Assembly: GCA_023614405.1 (NCBI GenBank)
Contig: CM042688.1
Coordinates: 72,960,253-73,024,252 of the forward strand
Reading direction: 5' to 3'
From: Avena insularis
Taxonomy: Eukaryota > Streptophyta > Magnoliopsida > Poales > Poaceae
Length of the DNA: 64,000 nucleotides
Positions within the stretch are counted from its first letter, which is position 1. Each line of letters begins with the position of its first letter. The translations under genes and the position numbers were made by a program. Shown here piece by piece: positions 32,665-44,509 of this stretch. Below the pieces are notes generated by a model. It did not search any database. It was given only the letters and a program-made list of their open reading frames with translations, and had not been told where the DNA came from.

Positions 32665-32830
32665 AGGGCGGCCTAGCGCAGTGGTAGAGTATCTCCACAT
32701 CCACTTGTGTCTTGGAGGTCCTAAGTTTGAATCAGCCTCTTTGCATAATAAAAAACAAGGGAAATGCTGCCTAGAAATACCCTTCCCCATGATGTGTTGG
32801 AGTTTTCAGCACTGGGTATAACCCTTTGTC
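32665..32830 (+). mobile_element. SINE, Au type
   Basis: A tRNA-related head with an A box TAGCGCAGTGGTAGAG (32674-32689) and a B box GGTCCTAAGTTTGAATC (32717-32733), then a body matching the Au SINE of grasses as I recall it (aaatgctgcctag, ccttcccc, gcactgggta, ending near ccctttgt). Au SINEs are transcribed by RNA polymerase III and moved by LINE enzymes. The tRNA-like fold is not kept, so it is not a tRNA gene. Confidence 0.75.
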
Positions 32831-33392
32831 CACTACTAGTTTCATGCAGGATCTGTATTTTTAAGACAAAAGGCATGATGGCCCTGCTTTATAGATTTTT
32901 TTTGTTATGGTGTTTCACATCTGATGGGGATTGCTATTACAGAGGAAAGTACACACAGACAAAATTAACATCCAACAAACATAACAGCACTCTATCCTGC
33001 ATATTGTTAACTCATTATCTTTGCAAATGTGCTAGCGTTCGTCTGTTGTAATTTAGAAAACCCTTTCGTTTGTCATATTGTCATCCATATGTGACGAATT
33101 TGTTGAATTACTGGGCTTCCATGAAGGACATGACATGCACATCCTGGAAGCAATATGGATATGCTGTTATTGTCTAGCATCCACACTTTGCATGTATTGG
33201 TATATAGTTTGATGTCTTCTTTAGCTCCCCACAACTTACTCTTATGTTAAATTTAAAAGGAATATGCATTTAGGTACGCGCATAGCAGCACCTTCTGTCC
33301 CATGTATGTATGCTTATGATGTTAAGTTTGCAATTGTGCCATTATGTATCTCTTTTTGTCAGGTTTTATAGAAAAAAAGACAAAAATCATAC

Positions 33393-36300
33393 ATGGATAT
33401 CATGCAGACAAGTGACTCTTCACATCATGGAATAGTAGAGAACAACCCTTATGATAGACATGTGGAAGGTGGCCAACTTGGTGCTTCGTGGTACTTTAGT
33501 AGAAAAGAGATTGAGGAGAATTCCCTTTCAAGGAGAGATGGTATTGACTTGAAGAAGGAGTCATACCTTCGCAAATCATACTGCACTTTCCTTCAGGATT
33601 TCGGGATGAGGCTTAAAGTGTAAGAATGTACTGAACCATGAATATTTTAGTGTTACTTCTTTTCCTGGGAAATATATCAGCTATTTTAGCAGTATTATTT
33701 GATTATTGACTTTTTTCTAGTTTCTGTAGACAGCTGCAATTTATCTGATAGCTTAATTTCTTTGAAGCAGCGTTTCCTTCTTTCTCATCTCCAAGTTAAC
33801 AATATCTGAAATAATTTATGATTGATTTCATCCTCATTCTATTTTCCAAATCCTAGGAAAGTCTGGTGCACACTTAAAGCATAAATGATTACATGCTGTT
33901 GATGACAGTTCTTGTGTTCCACTGTGCATGACTATGCTCGGTACCTTTACGGACAGAATATCAGGGCCTTCTTAGTTGGAAGCCAAACACTGCCACAGTT
34001 TGTCAAACACCGTTAAGGAAAGGTTGACCAAGTTAGGCAAGTGTCTACCATGCTTATGCACTCTTGGGCTGCGAATCAAACAAGCCTTTAGTGGAAATAT
34101 TTAATGGGAGGAAGAGCTAAAACAAACACTGGGGAACTTAAGAATTTAAGATGTTAGGGATGCAAAAGTTAGTCAAGAAGATTACAAACATCACCTCTGT
34201 GATCAAAGGAACATGGTGCATAGGTCCTAAACGAACATAGAGTGGCTTTACATGATAGGTTGCTAATCATGCTGACTACTCGAGTGCCAGTTTAATCTTT
34301 TCCCCATCTTGATCAACTTGTCTGTTTTTTCCTGGCATTTACTTGATTACATGGACTAAGTCTTATTTAATCATTCGATATCTGTACTATATTAGATATT
34401 TAATAATTTCGTGATGGACCTATCCAGTTTTCCTTCTCCTTAAGCATTTGAGCAATTGTGAGCATTATATGCTTTCAGTGTGTAGTTTATTCATTGTTGT
34501 TAATCATAGTCCATATAATTTGTCAGTTTTGTATGTTAACTTTTGTTTTTTGTGGCAACATCCTGAGATGATTTGGTACTAATTGGTTTAAATAATTTGA
34601 TTTTTAAAGCTCTCAATTATCAAGCCATGGGTTTTGTTGGAATCTGAGTTAGTGTAGTAGTGTTGTCCTAGGAGAACCTAGAGTATTCTTGTGGAGCGTT
34701 GGAGTCTATGTTGGTGTCCCAGTTGAGTCTAGAGTATTCTAGGGAGTGTTAGTAGATTAGTAGTATGTCCTACTAGATTCTAGACTATTCTAGTGTATGA
34801 GTGGAGATGTAATACTAAGCTGAGCTATATATAAGAGGGTGTGGAGGTACAAGGGACCAAGCCCATCCAGAAATTCCCCCCCAAAACCTACAGGTTTTTC
34901 TGTTCAGCTGTGAACCCACTGGAATTCATGGTTTTTTGTCATGAGCACAGGGCATTTTCAGGAACAAGTTCTTAACATATTGCCTCCTGGTCCAGTGTTA
35001 TGTTCATTGATTTGTTACATTAGGGGCCACTCATTCTTGTCAGGCATGCAACAATTGCTGATGATATCCTTGTTTAGGTAGAACAGAAAATATCCAATTC
35101 TGTTTAGTATTTATAGGTCTTTATTATGTGTCCTTAGAGTACTTGTATGTGAATGTTTATAAATCAGTAGAAATCACTGTGTATTACTGTATCAACTGTG
35201 CTCTCTTGGCATGGTTGATAGTCCTATATAATACTTTTTCCTTGTTATTGATGAATGAATTTATAATGTAGGCCCCAAGTAACAATTGCTACGGCTATAG
35301 TATTCTGTCATCGCTTTTTCCTTCGTCAATCTCATGCCAAGAATGATAGACAGGTAAGCCTTACTGAAATTTTTACGGGCTTGTACATGTTTGTTGTCAG
35401 ACAACATATTTTTGGTTATATCTGTCCTATGCATGGTAGGCAGTATACTAACAGGTTCTCAGTCATCAATGCTTGCCACCCATATGTGGAAGACAGGGAA
35501 AAATGGTTTGCTGTCACCTGTAGACTATATTCCCTCCATCTATATTTTGGTGGCACCCTCGTTTTGCGTGATATAACTTTGACCAGTAATTTAACCTTTA
35601 ATACTTGTGTCATATATCATAAAACTTATACCATTAGAAACTTTATTCAAATACGAATTCAATGTTACATTTTTTTACATAGGATTCACGTTTGCTTGGT
35701 TAAATCGATGGTCCAACTTGGACCTTGAAAAACGTGTGTGCCACCTATTTAGGTCGGAAGTAGTATTTTATTTGATTCTCTGATGTTGCAAATTTTATTC
35801 TTTCAAAAGAGACATGAAGGATAACATTAAGCGTTTTCTTGGATCGTATACAACATAGAGCACACTGCTTGCAATATGTTATTTGTCAGGGGTAGCTATC
35901 AACTGCTTGTTGCTTGTTGTTAATGTAAATTCGTTATAATCTGCAGATAATAGCCACAGTTTGCATGTTCTTGGCGGGTAAAGTTGAAGAAACACCTAGA
36001 CCCCTGAAGGATGTTGTACTCATCTCTTATGAGATCATCCACAAAAAAGATCCTGCTGCAGTTGCTCGAATTAAGCAGAAGGTGAGATATTTTATTGTGA
36101 ACACTCTCTTTGACATTCCCTACCTCGTAGCCTTAGCTATCTGTGTTCCCAGACACTTGTATTTCGTAAAGCTGCTAAATTTTGTCTATAGCTGGTGAAT
36201 TTTATTCCCTGAGTATTATTACCAAAATGGTAGCTGAGGATATTTGTGCTGTGTGTAGGACGTGTATGAGCAACAGAAGGAACTTCTGTTGATTGGGGAG

Positions 36301-37888
36301 CGCCTTGTGCTTGTAACACTTGGTTTTGACATGAATGTGCACCACCCTTACAAGCCCTTGGTTGAAGCAATTAAAAAATTCAAGGTTGCTCAAAATGCAC
36401 TTGCTCAAGTTGCCTGGAATTTTGTTAACGATGGGTATGCTAAAATTACACTTATCCTTATAAAAATAGTAAACCCCCCATTATGCCTATTTACTATACC
36501 TTAAAAGGGGTGTACAGGCTACGCACTTCGCTTTGCCTGCAATTTAAGCCCCATCATATTGCGGCTGGCGCAATCTTCCTTGCTGCAAAGTTCCTCAAAG
36601 TCAAGCTTCCAGCAGATGGAGAGAAGGTCTGGTGGCAAGAGTTTGATGTAACCCCACGTCAGTTGGAAGGTTGGTCTCTAGATAAAAGTCAGTAGTGCGT
36701 ATTTGCACTATTGTTTTATCCATTGTCGTAAGGATCGCAGTATACACACTTCCACAAGTACCAGAAGTTGCCATGCTATAGCTGTCTAGGAGCCCATGAG
36801 AATTTGATGGCCAACATTTGATATTCTTCATTAAAAAATGGTGTAGTGGAAGTAGGCTGGTTAGGTCAAAGACAGGGTGTTGCATGATGTGCACAAGGTA
36901 ATCTTATCTGTATTGCGTAGTTGCATAAAAATTTGCTTCGTAGCATAAAAAGGATGTATAGTTCGGAAATTACCATCATGTGGGGCCTGGGACCCACCTG
37001 TGGATGCAGCAAGTAGTATTTTTCAGCTCGGTGATTTTCCAATGCTACTGAGCAGTATTGTCTGTTATTATATCTGTTTGCTTAGAACTGTTGCTAATTT
37101 TACTCCCATTTTCTGCCACGGTTACTTTGAAGTTTTGATGCTCTCTGTTGTGAAATAACATATGCCACGGTTGATGCTCTTTATTGTAAAATAACATACC
37201 AGGGACCCATTCTTATTTCTTTTTGTGATAAATCTTTTCAGAGGTTAGCAACCAAATGTTGGAGCTCTATGAGCAGAACCGTGTTGGGCCACCACCATCA
37301 CAAGGGAATGATACCGAAGGCAGCTCTGCAAGTGTGCGTGCTCCTGTGAAAGAGGAGCCTCCTTCCCATGAAACTCATCAAACACCTAGACAGTCGAGTG
37401 TACCAGGCCGCCATGGATATGACCACCCTCACCCTGAAAAGCAAAATTCAAACCAGCGGATACCCAAGACCGAAGCAAGGGATGGTACTGCCAATAGCAA
37501 TGAAGGCACTAATATGTCATCATCAATGATGGATGCGATGAAAAAGATAGACAAGGACAAGGTGAAAGCTGCGCTGGAGAAACGGAGGAAATCAAAAGTT
37601 GATGCTGGTAGAAAGGTTGATGTCATGGATGATGATGACCTAATTGAAAGGGAGCTGGAACATGGTATAGAATTGGCTGCCGAGGACGACAAAAAACATG
37701 ACAGAAGGCAGAGCTGGCCACATCCAGCGCAGCGGGAGGATCACCAGAACACAGTTCGCAAGGTGGGGAACACCGAAGAGGGCGAGCTGTCCATGGACAG
37801 CCAGGAATACCACACTCCTGACCCCGACAGCCGGAAGAGGAAGGATGCTCGTGGCGGCGACAGAGACCTCAAGAGGATGAGGTCATGA
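33393..37888 (+). CDS. CYCT1-like: Cyclin T-like protein (CYCT1 family), six coding exons
   Basis: Coding exons: 33393-33619, 35272-35353, 35947-36081, 36259-36434, 36518-36669, 37242-37888. All introns are GT-AG and the frame is continuous for 472 residues. The ATG is chosen because it follows the acceptor at 33362 and precedes the family signature [18 protein letters not shown] (residues about 30-47). Cyclin box 1 spans about residues 45-150 ([53 protein letters not shown], all family-typical). Box 2 spans about 155-255 ([37 protein letters not shown]). The tail, all in exon 6, is polar with a basic segment [19 protein letters not shown] (about 360-378) and an acidic EEGELSM near the end. 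Cyclin T partners CDK9/CDKC kinases that phosphorylate the RNA polymerase II C-terminal domain in the nucleus to promote elongation. The reading is intact and appears functional. Confidence 0.93.
33964..34087 (+). mobile_element. Small MITE in intron 1 of the coding region
   Basis: Imperfect terminal inverted repeats: GGGCCTTCTTAGTTGGAAGCC at the left and the reverse complement of GGCTTGTTTGATTCGCAGCC at the right. This layout (GG-CTTGTTTGGTT-AGCC) is common to short grass MITEs. The target duplication is unclear and the superfamily is not assigned. Confidence 0.6.
34635..34977 (+). mobile_element. Candidate solo LTR, copia-like, in coding intron 1
   Basis: Starts TGTTGGAATCTGAG and ends CTTAACA, with a TATA-like tatatataagagg near 34826. 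The flanks ggttt and tattg do not match, so it is either old or my right end is wrong. An alternative end is 34928 (gaattca), followed by tggtt. Confidence 0.45.
35528..35765 (+). mobile_element. Stowaway-type MITE in coding intron 2
   Basis: The TIR-like ends TTCCCTCCATCTATATTTTGG and CCTATTTAGGTCGGAAGTAG (inverted CTCCCTCCGT-type), TA at both borders, and internal tttgaccagtaatttaacc are typical of Tc1/mariner-derived Stowaway elements. The intron remains spliceable; the element lies well away from the splice sites. ORFs at 35381-35728 arise from it. Confidence 0.75.
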
Positions 37889-38050
37889 GATTAATAGTCG
37901 TCACCCGGGTCAGAGGGATCAACAGTGACAAACTGACAACTGGTGTTATGAGCGTCAGTGCTTGGAGCCTAGTTTTTTCCATCGCTGGAGCACTCAGATG
38001 CTTGTTTGCCTATGTTGAGATTTGAACCTTGATGTACTGTAATCTGAAAA
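37889..38050 (+). other. 3' untranslated region of the cyclin T-like gene
   Basis: Follows the TGA at 37886-37888. No canonical AATAAA is seen; a T-rich, tgta-containing region near 38030 could support polyadenylation, so the end is approximate. Confidence 0.5.
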
Positions 38051-38367
38051 GATGGTTTCCCCAAGAGAGGAGTGTATACATGTTCAGGCGATAATGTTAT
38101 GAAACATCCGGAAGCAGTTTCGTGCTGAGAAACCATATGAATGAGGCTACACCCAAAGGCTGTATAATTATCTAGGTCTATCTGGGTCTCTAGAAAAAGC
38201 AAGTCTTTCCATGGTTCCACTTCCACCAGGACAACGTGATTTGGAAGTACATGGGCTTGAAGCACATTTGGATGGGGGATATTCATATGCAAGTGTTGTG
38301 GTTTGATGCTCCGTTGTTTGTACTAGTATTTTGTTTGGGTGTATGCAGGGGGCATATAGCATGCACT
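38051..38367 (+). other. Intergenic sequence, nothing identified
   Basis: No gene or repeat is recognised. Short ORFs on both strands lack codon pattern. Confidence 0.4.
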
Positions 38368-39039
38368 AGGTGCTTGAGGTGTACTAATGCACTAAGTGCT
38401 AAGAGCCACCAGATTAAATATCCACGGTCCAGATAGAAGAGGGTGTATAGGCCAGGTACATCTTATAATTGACTCCCTGTAAACTCCCTGTAATTTTCCA
38501 ATCTGGAACAACTTGTCCCTGTTCCTTAGTTCGGTCCGTCTCCCAGTCCTACCGCCCAGTGAAGAGATTAATCACAAATTTCAGAGACCGTTTAGAAGAT
38601 GTTCCAATCAAATTTCAACAAATATACAAGATCATTTGCTTTCCTGGATAAAATTTCATCCATTTTAGGGAAAAAATATGTTTCATCAATTCTAGAAATT
38701 TCATTCATTTTAGCAAAAAAAAAAATGTTTCATCAATTCTCACTGTCTTTAGCAATCAAGTTTCAGTGTGGTTTAGTTTTGTGTTTCCTTCGATATGTTT
38801 TGACAAATCTAAGATAATCCGTGGATTTTGGCCATATATCAATGATATTTTTCACAGAAGTGTACCGGATTCCAATCTGGAAAAGAAGGCAAACATGAAA
38901 CGACCATGCGGGGCTGTCCTTCTGCGGGGCTGCAAACACAAAACATCCATGCTGTTGGTGTGCTCTGATCTGGACCGATGATTCCAAATAGAATGGTTCA
39001 GATGTCCCTTAGTACATTAGTACACCTCGAGCACCTGAG
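38368..39039. mobile_element. DNA transposon-like element with about 65-bp terminal inverted repeats
   Basis: The left arm 38368-38434 (aggtgcttgaggtgtactaa...ggtccagat) and the right arm about 38968-39036, reverse complemented, (aggtgctcgaggtgtactaa...ggtccagat) align over about 65 bp. The 540-bp interior has an A-rich direct repeat of about 45 bp (ttcat-cattttag...atgtttcatcaattct at 38648 and 38700). There is no transposase ORF. Long TIRs suggest a Mutator-type non-autonomous element, but the flanks do not show a clear 9-bp duplication. Confidence 0.6.
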
Positions 39040-39088
39040 GGATCTAGAGATCTGATGTCCGGTCGCAACACAACAAGCACCTGAGGGT

Positions 39089-39186
39089 TCTAGAGATCCA
39101 TAATCAACACGTTACCGGACGGTTTGAGTACATCGATGGTTTGAGATCCGTAATCAACGTGTTATGAGATCCGTAATCAACGCGTT
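39089..39186 (+). repeat. Short direct repeats
   Basis: Three copies of gagatccgtaatcaacgygtta (near 39095, 39149, 39168) with one or two differences. Confidence 0.55.
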
Positions 39187-40005
39187 ACTGCTAAGTACAA
39201 CCAATTGATGACACCTACTTGTCCCCTAATACTGTAAGTTGGTGGATATGACCATACCCCTTGGAGACCCTGTTTTTGCCAAAGCAAAACTATAGGTTGG
39301 AAAACCCCGAAAAGTTTACAAAAGGGTTTTATGGTAAAACCTTGGGAAGGATCGCCTTACCAAGAGGAGTTTTGAGAAAATAAAAGGTTTTATTTTACAA
39401 GTGGTATTGAATTGGAGATGGAGGAAAATGTTTACGAAAACACACTCGTTTCAATGTAGTTTGCTAGAACAACTAAACCGTGCAATCACATTATCCTGGA
39501 AAACAAGGCTTAAATTGAAGCTAGTTTCTCCTAGCATGGGATAACTTGCAACTACTTATACGGGATAATATCCCCTGAATGTTGGATCTCCCTTACTGAT
39601 AGGATCATATGTTAGAAATAATGATCTAGGGGAGCTACGAACCGTCCTTGTAGGCGGCTAGACGATACTATGAGCCTCTCACTTAAAGTTTCCACTCAAG
39701 AGGAGTGTAATATGCGCTCGGTTGGTCCTTCGTACCCTATGTCCCGGTGTTGAGAGGAACACCTCATAGGGTAGGGCCCATGCTGGGGTAGGCTTTCCAA
39801 GAGTTATGGTCGGTTACTTGACACACGATCCGTGCGAGATCAGGGTAGGGTACCCGAGTGGTGTGGGTAAAGTGTACAACCTCTGTAGAGTGTAAATTTA
39901 TTCAAATAGCCGTGTCCATGATCATGGACAGTTGGGAAGGTTGCTAGTGTTGGTTTTGTTTTCAAAAAGAATTTCGGGAAACAAAAAAGGCTTTGTAAAG
40001 GTGTT

Positions 40006-40090
40006 GGTCAGGAATGACCAAAAAGTAAGGAAAGGTGTGGTGTGGTCATGGTATGACCACGAAGGAAACTGTTCTAGTCACGGAATGACC
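40006..40090 (+). promoter_or_regulatory. Three GGTCA-TGACC dyads upstream of the element H TATA box
   Basis: GGTCA-ggaa-TGACC (40006-40019), GTGGTCA-tggta-TGACCAC (40042-40060) and AGTCA-cggaa-TGACC (40076-40090) are spaced 32-38 bp apart. They lie about 100-180 bp before the TATA box in the presumed U3. The half site contains the TGAC core used by WRKY and bZIP proteins. Confidence 0.5.
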
Positions 40091-40665
40091 AGGAAGGGAA
40101 AAATTGGGTGACCCAAACCTAGTGGTTTTAACACCAAATGTTTTCAAACATTTTTAAAAAGGTTTTTGATAAAGATATGGCGATGCTATATATAGAAGAG
40201 AAAGTGGTTTTAGAAAAGAACCTCATGTGGAGCCCCCAAACTACCACAACCATCCTACATATCCTCTTATTATTGTTCTCTTAAGGTGGTTTGCGAGTAC
40301 ATTCAAATGTACTCACTGGCATTGTCCCTAGCTATTTACTTGGTCATACCTCGAGAAGGAAGGTCAAGAAGAAGGTGATGTTGACGACTACGCGAGCTAG
40401 GACGTTCTCCTAGTCAGTTGCCAGTAGGGTTAAGGCATGACGTGGGCTCGACGCTTCGATGAAGTTCTACTGCTGATGATGGATGTTAGCCCATCAATGA
40501 TTATGTAAGGTATATCCATAATGGCATTGAGGTATGACTTGTATCCTCTTATGGAATGGATGTTTTCTTTGATACTTGTCGATTATGCTCCACGACACAC
40601 TAATCCTAGGATTGTGGTCAAATGCATAAGGGATTATCAGATGGCTAATCTGGGGCCCCACGGAC

Positions 40666-40679
40666 TTGGTATTAGAGCC
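40666..40679 (+). other. Primer binding site of element H
   Basis: TTGGTATTAGAGCC resembles the initiator tRNA-Met site (TGGTATCAGAGC), 5 bp after the presumed LTR end ccca. Confidence 0.6.
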
Positions 40680-41103
40680 ATCCTGAATGTAGGATAACTT
40701 AGTTAGTATGGTCCTTAGATAGGAAAACTAATATGCCTTCGAAAACTGCTTCTTGAAAGCTTTTCGAAAGATTCTACATCCTCTACTCTCCTATTTTAAG
40801 TTGTTTTGAAAAATAGTTTATTCTACCGCTCATCCAAAATTCGAACATATGGATTTAAAACAAGTAGGACTTAGAACCTTGTGAAGACGATGTTCCCGAT
40901 ATGAAAAGAAATAGGTGCAAGCAAACCAAAGGAGTTACCAAGAGCAGAAGACCCTACAAGGTCGCACTACCAATGGAATCCTCATTGCCAAAAGAATCGA
41001 GTGTTGCAAAGCAGAGAAGCCTCCAACTACTATGACAAAGGCTTCACAAGCAAGACAGTGACCAAGACTATCAATAGCCTCGATACCTAGGATCAATAGT
41101 CCC

Positions 41104-42809
41104 TTTTTCAAGAACACACGAGACGTGGGTCTTTTGTATTAAGATAGGGAAACAACCAATCATACAAGAGTTTAGCATGTCTCTAATCACAAGCGATCGG
41201 GCATGGATCCACCGGTCCACTACACCTTATTCTACATTTCCTAGCGACCCATAGAGCTTAGCTCGCTTCCACTGGTTGAACTCCTCTGAAATCTTGCTAC
41301 AGACTAGCACCAGCATGTTTGCCTTCCAATCAAAAACTCTACTATTCCGCTCAAACCACAAGCTGCGAGCCACCAGAATGATTAACACGTTGACTTCCTT
41401 GCAGTGCTTTGGGTGAACCGCCTCCGAGACCTTCCTCCGCCACTCCTGGATTGTCTCCTCTGGATCGGGCGTGAATCAATGCAATCTGTAGAGGAGGAGG
41501 ATGTGATACCATTCCTCACGAGTGAATGCGCACTGGAGCGTCAGGTGCACCGCCGTCTCCGGTTCCTGGCAGCACAGCGGACAGGCCGGAGGGTGATCCA
41601 TGCCCCTCTTGGCTAGTCGGTTGGCAGTCCATAGGTGGCCCTTGATTGCAAACCACATATGCAGTTTGTGCAATAGGGGTGCACCAGCCGTCCATAGTTC
41701 CTCCGTTGCCAGCATTTTCGTTCTGCCTAGGCAGAATGCTCGATAAGCTTTCTTGGCCGAGTAATCACCACTCGCCGTCAGTTTCCAGATGAACTGGTCC
41801 TTAGTCGGGTACACCTCCTGTCCTTTGATGATTTCCCATAGATCCGTGAATCGGTGATCGTTGGAATGGACAAAGAGCTAGCTATGGATGCCACCCATTT
41901 GTGGATTGCCACGGCTTCCGCCACCGACATTTTGAGGTTGGCTTTCTTAACAAACTGAATGAGGTTTGGTGTAATCTCCAAAGGGCTGATATTGTTCACC
42001 CAGTTGTCCTTCTAGAAACTGATCTTGTTGCCATTCCCCAACTCAAACTTGGTGCAAGCCTTGCACATATATTCATCTTCCTTAGCAATGTTGAAGTCTA
42101 GACCGTGCCATGGCTTGCTTTGGTTTGTCATGGCCATCCATCTCCACCTCATGCGCAAGGCATGGTTCATCAGCCTCAGATTCTTAACCCCTAGACCACC
42201 GAGTTCCTTTGGCATGCAAACAGTTTGCCAAGCAACAATGCACTTCCCTCTCCCAGCCTCCTTATCGGCCCAGAAGAATCCTTTTTGTAGTTTCTCCACT
42301 AGATTGATGAACTAGAGTGGGAGATCTAGAGAGAGCATGTGGTAGAAGGAAGTGGAAGCCAGTTTTGAGTTTAGGTATACCAATCTCCCACCCTTTTTCA
42401 GTAGAGCTGCTTTCCACGTTGGAATTGATCCCGCTACCTTGTCCACAAGAGGTTGGAGGTCACCCATGGATAACCTCATAAGTGATAGTGGGAGGCCCAA
42501 GTATTGTATAGGGAAGGGTTCAGTGGACACCCCTGTAACTCAATGATCTGTTGCAAATCAATCTGACCACAACGAATTGGTGGCGCCGAGCTCTTGGCAA
42601 GGTTACAGTTTAGGCCCAAGGCCATGCTAAACAGCTCTAGTAGATCCACAACTGTTGATGCCTCATCCAATGTAGGCCTGATCAGCAACATCACATCATC
42701 CGCGAACAGGGAGAGCCTGTGCCGGATTCCCACTAAAGTCAGGGGGGCGAACACCCCTTGCTCTGCTAGTCTGAAAACAACATTCAACACATTGAAGAGG
42801 AGAACAAAG
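41104..42809 (-). pseudogene. LINE2 RT C-terminal half, zinc-binding domain and 3' end
   Basis: Immediately after element G the minus strand has the catalytic block RHRLSLFADDVMLLIRP near 42710 (FADD), GLNCNLAKSSAPP, then MRLSMGDLQPLVDKVAG near 42480, LQKGFFWADKEAGRGKCIVA near 42280, LGGLGVKNLRLMNHALRMRW, and the zf-RVT (PF13966-like) domain GDYSAKKAYRAFCLGRT, LHKLHMWFAIKGHLWTANRL and CPLCCQEPETAVHLTLQC near 41750-41550. The domain order matches plant L1 ORF2. Several stops intervene, and the 41104-41470 tail is noncoding. Confidence 0.82.
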
Positions 42810-44494
42810 TGAAGGAGATATGCCCTAGAGGCAAATAATAAAGTATATTGTCTGATATATCTCTTGTATGTTCATAATACGTTTCATACTGTGCTATAAC
42901 TGTTGGAGATATTCTACGAACCCATCAATAACTGTGTTAATACAAAACATTAATACACGTGTGGTATGTAAACAAACCGTGTCTCTAGTTACCTCCAGTG
43001 AACTAGTTCATTGGTCATGAGGATGATCTGGGTTTCAAGATCATGGGCATTTATGCCAATTGACAATGAGGTCACATCATTTGTTGAATGATGTGATAGA
43101 CAAACATTCGACAGTTGTATCTTAATGAGATCTAGTTACAAAGTTCAACATTGATGATAAACACATAAAACCTCACAACCTGATCCTTAGACTGTGAGGT
43201 AATGCAAATCACTGTTCTGGAGGAAGCTTTGATGGTATCAAGCATCATCTCGTGACAAGGTGATCAAAAAGGTGCTACTCAGGTTTTCCAAAGGGGCGCG
43301 TAGAGGAGTACATATCAAGACTAGGATTTGTCAATCCATGTAACAGATAGATACATGTGGCCATCTCAGTGACGTTGCATTAACAAAGCTTGCAAGCATG
43401 TGACTTGGTCACTGAATGCAACGACATGAGAATGAGTAAACAAGTTCATCAGTAACGAGACTGAACTAAGGTATGGGGATACCGAAGATCAAGTATCAGA
43501 TGAACTAGGTATCGAATGACAAAGGGAACGGGAAACAACTTTTACGGTTCGAGCGATACAATTCGTTAAACACAAAGGGGTCAACATGGCCATCCAGGTC
43601 CCTCTGATGATCATTGATATGCGAGATGTCTCAATCATGTCCGGAGTGTTTCCAAACTGAAGGATGTCATGCTTAAGGGTGGGGATGCTTAGGGATAGAT
43701 GCGGTATCGTAGGAGAAATAGAGAGAAAGAAACTGGAATAGTTCCGGGTAACATCCGATGTTGATCGGAGGGGGTTCGGAAGGTGTTCCAGAGTGAAGGA
43801 ATATAATAATATGTGTATTTTATGTTAATTGGAGAATTCATATTAAAAATATATTTTATTTTATTTTTAAAAGGCAACCCATTGCTAATGGGCCTCACCC
43901 GGAGGAGAGGCCCAAAGGGGCAAGGCGCTTTGGGAGGAGGGCCAGCCGGCCAGGGCTTGGTGGGCCACCCAAGTGGGGCCCACCTAGGGCTGGTGGTTGC
44001 CCCATGGTGGCTGGTGGGTGTGGGCATTAGTCCCACACTGCCTGCCCCTTGGGGGGTGCACCCTCCCCTCCCACTATATATAGGGGTCTCCCCTTCCCCT
44101 TGGAGGCATCCCATTCTCTCATTCTCTCTCTCTCATTTCCATTGAGGACTTCTCCGTAATATTGGAGAGGCCCTCTCGGGTTTTGAGTTCTCCACCTTCA
44201 CACTACCGTTGTGTGATCTTCAATCCGACATCTTCTTCTTCCGCTGCTCAGCTGGATCGTAGCCCATGAGACATTGCCTACACCGGGCGTGTGTAGTACT
44301 TCGGAGGCACCACACTTGGGGTGCTTGATGCTTCTTGTCTTCATCAACATATGCCTTCCTGCGTAAGGCGTGCCTCGGTCTTCAAGGGTATGAATATCGT
44401 CTCTCTCTTTCCATTACTTATGTCTACATAGTATAGATCCTGGCATTAATGTTCGCATAGTTAGATTTTTTGTTTCCTGCTACGGAACCCTTCA
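42810..44494 (+). repeat. 5' LTR of element G
   Basis: 1685 bp, TGAAGGAG...CCCTTCA. TATA-like ctatatatagggg near 44075. It has an extra segment of about 33 bp near 42900-42935 (ttggagatattctacg...) absent from the 3' LTR. The ORFs at 43689-44145 are in the LTR. Confidence 0.92.
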
Positions 44495-44495
44495 G

Positions 44496-44509
44496 TGCTA
44501 TCAGAGAGG
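44496..44509 (+). other. Primer binding site of element G
   Basis: TGCTATCAGAGAGG, a variant of the tRNA-Met site TGGTATCAGAGC, 1 bp after the LTR end. Confidence 0.75.

Larger units (their letters stand above)
39233..41103 (+). mobile_element. Element H: gypsy-like LTR and start of internal region
   Basis: A putative 5' LTR 39233-40660 is followed by a tRNA-Met-like PBS and about 420 bp of internal sequence, cut off where LINE2 begins. A TATA box (tatatatagaag) lies near 40188. No ORF of note is present. The superfamily is inferred from the layout only, and the exact LTR start is uncertain. Confidence 0.55.

Noticed and set aside
32665..32740. tRNA gene
   Set aside because: A and B boxes are present, but there is no acceptor stem and the downstream sequence is an Au-type SINE body.
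43689..44145. Overlapping 110- and 141-codon ORFs, repeated at 50550-50829
   Set aside because: They are within the LTRs of element G.
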